A stretch of 64,000 nucleotides of DNA from positions 1 to 64,000 of the forward strand of contig CAKTDA010000009.1 in the NCBI GenBank assembly GCA_934541105.1, in the 5' to 3' direction. A program made the position numbers and the translations under genes. Below, piece after piece: positions 62,355 through 64,000 of the stretch. The DNA comes from an uncultured Luteitalea sp. (GTDB taxonomy: Bacteria; Acidobacteriota; Vicinamibacteria; Vicinamibacterales; Vicinamibacteraceae). Within the stretch, counting starts at the first letter, position 1. Each line of letters opens with the position of its first letter. The notes beneath the pieces are model-generated. The model did no database searches and was not told the DNA's origin. It saw only the letters and a list, made by a program, of their open reading frames with translations.

Positions 62355-62461
62355 TGCGTTCGACACTCGTTTCTGCCGGCCGGGGCGTGTCGCGGGCTGC
62401 CATCCTTGTCGCGGCCTGCTCGTTGGCGGCCCCGTCCTTGCGCAGCCGAACGACACGATGA
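62348..62461 (+). CDS. Signal-peptide-like leader, out of frame with the hydrolase body
   Basis: A strong Shine-Dalgarno (AGGAGGAG, about 10 bp upstream) precedes ATG-GTG-ATG at 62348. The 37 codons encode MVMRSTLVSAGRGVSRAAIL then VAACSLAAPSL, a convincing signal peptide, but the frame stops at 62461. The stop TGA overlaps the next ATG (ATGA, 62458-62461). In the hydrolase frame the residues LAQPNDTM begin exactly where the signal cleavage site would be expected, so a one-base indel around 62440-62450 probably split one gene into two frames. Confidence 0.6.
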   Translation: MVMRSTLVSAGRGVSRAAILVAACSLAAPSLRSRTTR

Positions 62462-63309
62462 CGCCGATCGCCATCCCCGATCAGCCGAATGCGATCGAGA
62501 TAGGCACGGCCCCGCTCCCCGACGCGAAGGCGCAGGAATCGTGGCACTCCCAATATGGCAGCCGGTTTGCCCGCAACGTCACGGTGGCGACCATCACGCC
62601 GTTCCTGCCCGACCCGGCCAACGCCAGCGGTGCCGCGGTCGTCGTGGCCCCGGGTGGCGGTTTTCGCACGCTGTCGATGGAGAACGAAGGCTGGAACGTC
62701 GCGCGCGCGCTTGCCAAGCGCGGCGTGGCGGCGTTCGTCCTCAAGTACCGGCTGCACCAGACCCCGGCGGACATGGCCGGATTCGAACGCTCGATGAAGG
62801 AGATGTTCTCGAGCACCGCCCGCCCGCGCCCTGCGTCACCTCCTGATCCGCAGCGGATGATGGCGGGCCTGGCGCCGCAGCTCGAAGACGCGCGCGCCGC
62901 CTTCGCGCTGATCCGGCGCCGCGCCGCCGAGTGGAAGATCAATCCGGACCGCATCGGCATGGTCGGTTTCTCGGCTGGCGGCATGCTGACCCTGGCGACC
63001 GAACTGGGCGGGCCGGACGCCAACCCGGCGTTCATTGGCATCATCTATGGTCCGCTGGCCCCGGTGACCGTCCCGGCCGACGCGCCGCCACTGTTTGTCG
63101 CGCTCGCTGCCGACGATCCTTTCTTCGCCAGGGGCGGCTTCGGGCTGATCGACAGCTGGCGTGCGGCAAGGAAGCCCGCCGAGTTCCACCTCTATGAACA
63201 GGGTGGCCACGGGTTCGGCATGTACCCGAAGGAAACGACAAGCACGGGCTGGTTCAATGCCTTCGTGAGCTGGCTGACGATGCACGGGATGGTCAAGCCG
63301 GAGGCGTGA
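62458..63309 (+). CDS. Alpha/beta hydrolase (esterase/acetylxylan-esterase-like), frame-shifted from its signal peptide
   Basis: Serine hydrolase domain of about 283 residues. Oxyanion region AAVVVAPGGGF, then GWNVARALAKRGVAAFVLKYRL, the nucleophile elbow RIGMVGFSAGGML (Ser), the Asp in LFVALAADDPFF and the His in YEQGGHGFGM form the triad. This BD-FAE-like layout is common in secreted esterases acting on plant polysaccharides. The in-frame ATG at 62458 gives a body without export signal; upstream residues in this frame (VGGPVLAQPND) have no start. With a single-base correction the leader at 62348 would supply the signal peptide. Whether this is a true mutation or a sequencing error cannot be decided here. 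Confidence 0.85.
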   Translation: MTPIAIPDQPNAIEIGTAPLPDAKAQESWHSQYGSRFARNVTVATITPFLPDPANASGAAVVVAPGGGFRTLSMENEGWNVARALAKRGVAAFVLKYRLHQTPADMAGFERSMKEMFSSTARPRPASPPDPQRMMAGLAPQLEDARAAFALIRRRAAEWKINPDRIGMVGFSAGGMLTLATELGGPDANPAFIGIIYGPLAPVTVPADAPPLFVALAADDPFFARGGFGLIDSWRAARKPAEFHLYEQGGHGFGMYPKETTSTGWFNAFVSWLTMHGMVKPEA

Positions 63310-63376
63310 TTGCGTGCCGACATTCCTCGGCCCATGACGCCTGCACGGGATCTGCAGCGCAGCGACATCGACCATC

Positions 63377-63420
63377 CTGGACATGCGACGAGCATGTGAG
63401 CATGCTGATCGCATGTCCAG
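63377..63420. repeat. 44-nt near-perfect nested hairpin between convergent genes
   Basis: Outer arms CTGGACATGCGA and TCGCATGTCCAG (12 bp, perfect) enclose inner arms AGCATG and CATGCT around TGAG. It sits about 70 bp after the hydrolase stop and 42 bp before the end of the SRPBCC gene. There is no T-run on either strand. It may terminate both converging transcripts with Rho, or be a REP-like element. Confidence 0.65.
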
Positions 63421-63461
63421 TGGCTTACGGTTCTGCTGCTCGTCGCCGATAGCGAGGCGGC

Positions 63462-63938
63462 CTAGTTCCAGTTGTCGATCTTGACGTCGTCCGGGGATGG
63501 CCTGCCGGTGCCGCGCTCCACGTACTCCCTGAGACTCAGGAGGAACGTCGCCCACTTCATGCTGCAATGGGCGGTGAACTCGACGGCTTCGCGCCAGTTC
63601 CGATGGCCGAACACGACCTCCGTCAGCCCGTCCGCCTCCGAGAGCGAGAACGTGACGTCCGTGCCGATCCATTCCGGAGGGCCCGCCGTGACGTGCCAGC
63701 GCACCTCCTTCCCGGGCTCGAGTTGAATCACCTCGAGGTCTGCCCTGCCCTTCTCCGCGACCGGGCCCCGTCCATCGCGCCCGTGGTCCAGGAACCGCAC
63801 CCTGATGAGGCCGCCGATCCTGGACGTGCCTGTCGTCTCTCTCGTCCACCAGCCGGCAACGCCGTCGACCGTCGACAACGCTGCGTAGACCTCGGCGGGA
63901 GAGGCCTTGATTCCGATTCGATGAATGATGTCGACCAT
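63462..63938 (-). CDS. SRPBCC (AHSA1-like/polyketide-cyclase-type) domain protein
   Basis: A 158-residue helix-grip protein with a hydrophobic pocket, probably cytoplasmic. VDIIHRIGIKASPAEVYAALSTVDGVAGWWTRET at the N-terminus and TEVVFGHRNWREAVEFTAHCSMKWATFLLSLREYVERGTG at the C-terminus are typical of the AHSA1/START-type family. A GGAGGG Shine-Dalgarno lies 6 bp before the ATG at 63938; GTGs further upstream are alternatives. An ArsR-type repressor often precedes such genes, but it would lie beyond the window edge. Ligand unknown. Confidence 0.92.
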   Translation of the reverse strand: MVDIIHRIGIKASPAEVYAALSTVDGVAGWWTRETTGTSRIGGLIRVRFLDHGRDGRGPVAEKGRADLEVIQLEPGKEVRWHVTAGPPEWIGTDVTFSLSEADGLTEVVFGHRNWREAVEFTAHCSMKWATFLLSLREYVERGTGRPSPDDVKIDNWN

Positions 63939-64000
63939 GTTCACCCTCCATGCATTGGCAGCAGGCCGCACCGGATGTGCCCGCTGACGTGATGCACCAA

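Overview
This 64 kb window is a densely packed, high-GC bacterial chromosome segment. It most resembles a member of the Acidobacteriota, and the Vicinamibacteria (Luteitalea-like) would be my first guess. That is an inference from gene content: Tat-exported oxidoreductases and amidohydrolases, a PSCyt1/DUF1549/DUF1553 protein paired with a Tat DUF1501 protein, a carboxypeptidase-regulatory-like secreted protein, a TPR-CHAT protein, bacillithiol genes (bshA, bshB1), and many GTG starts with 4-bp stop/start overlaps. I see no phage, plasmid, insertion sequence or CRISPR array. The region is mostly chromosomal backbone with a few decayed genes.

Layout. 0-9.3 kb: 3' part of a DEAD-box helicase, a DUF2585 membrane protein, a Tat-exported Gfo/Idh/MocA oxidoreductase behind a GntR-type palindrome, a modABC molybdate transporter with a response regulator overlapping modC, an amidohydrolase, a metallophosphoesterase and a nucleotidyltransferase-like protein. 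9.3-16.2 kb: remnant of a topoisomerase IB gene, a MarR/old-yellow-enzyme pair, two phospholipase-D-type cardiolipin synthases flanking a PhoD-like phosphatase, and a BON lipoprotein. 16.3-22 kb: nucleotide transporter, CsoR plus copper chaperone with a clear CsoR promoter/operator, then a degenerate methylthioribose-kinase-like protein overlapping a degenerate nucleoside-hydrolase-like lipoprotein, an S41 protease and CrcB. 22-31 kb: a GtrA-SRPBCC fusion, a CDP-alcohol phosphotransferase, a carboxypeptidase-regulatory-like protein, a secreted TPR-CHAT protein, and facing it a zinc-finger anti-sigma/ECF sigma pair, then a lipoprotein aldose epimerase. 31-37.7 kb: PSCyt1/DUF1553, DUF1501 and a 5'-nucleotidase.

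37.7-53 kb is one long minus-strand block. A P1B-4-type metal ATPase and an FMN reductase come first. Eight tightly spaced genes follow: cupin, amidohydrolase, neutral-ceramidase-like, Tat-signal DegT aminotransferase, an osmoprotectant-type ABC ATPase and permease/binding-protein fusion, an ABC exporter and a large glycoside hydrolase. An ADP-ribosylglycohydrolase lies upstream. 53-59 kb: an ECF sigma with SnoaL-like tail, a GH5-like protein, bshA-bshB1, an M28 peptidase and a HAD hydrolase. 59-64 kb: tRNA-Asn whose 3' end seeds a ~97-bp tandem array (organised like E. coli rtT), a VapBC remnant, a methyltransferase/AraC divergent pair, a truncated membrane protein, an alpha/beta hydrolase whose signal peptide is in a different frame from the body, and an SRPBCC protein.

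Strongest candidates for something undescribed: (i) the exported TPR-CHAT protease facing a membrane anti-sigma factor with a periplasmic TPR-like domain and its ECF sigma; (ii) the tRNA-Asn-derived tandem repeats; (iii) the overlapping pair of apparently active-site-degenerate purine-salvage-like proteins (pseudokinase and pseudo-nucleosidase).
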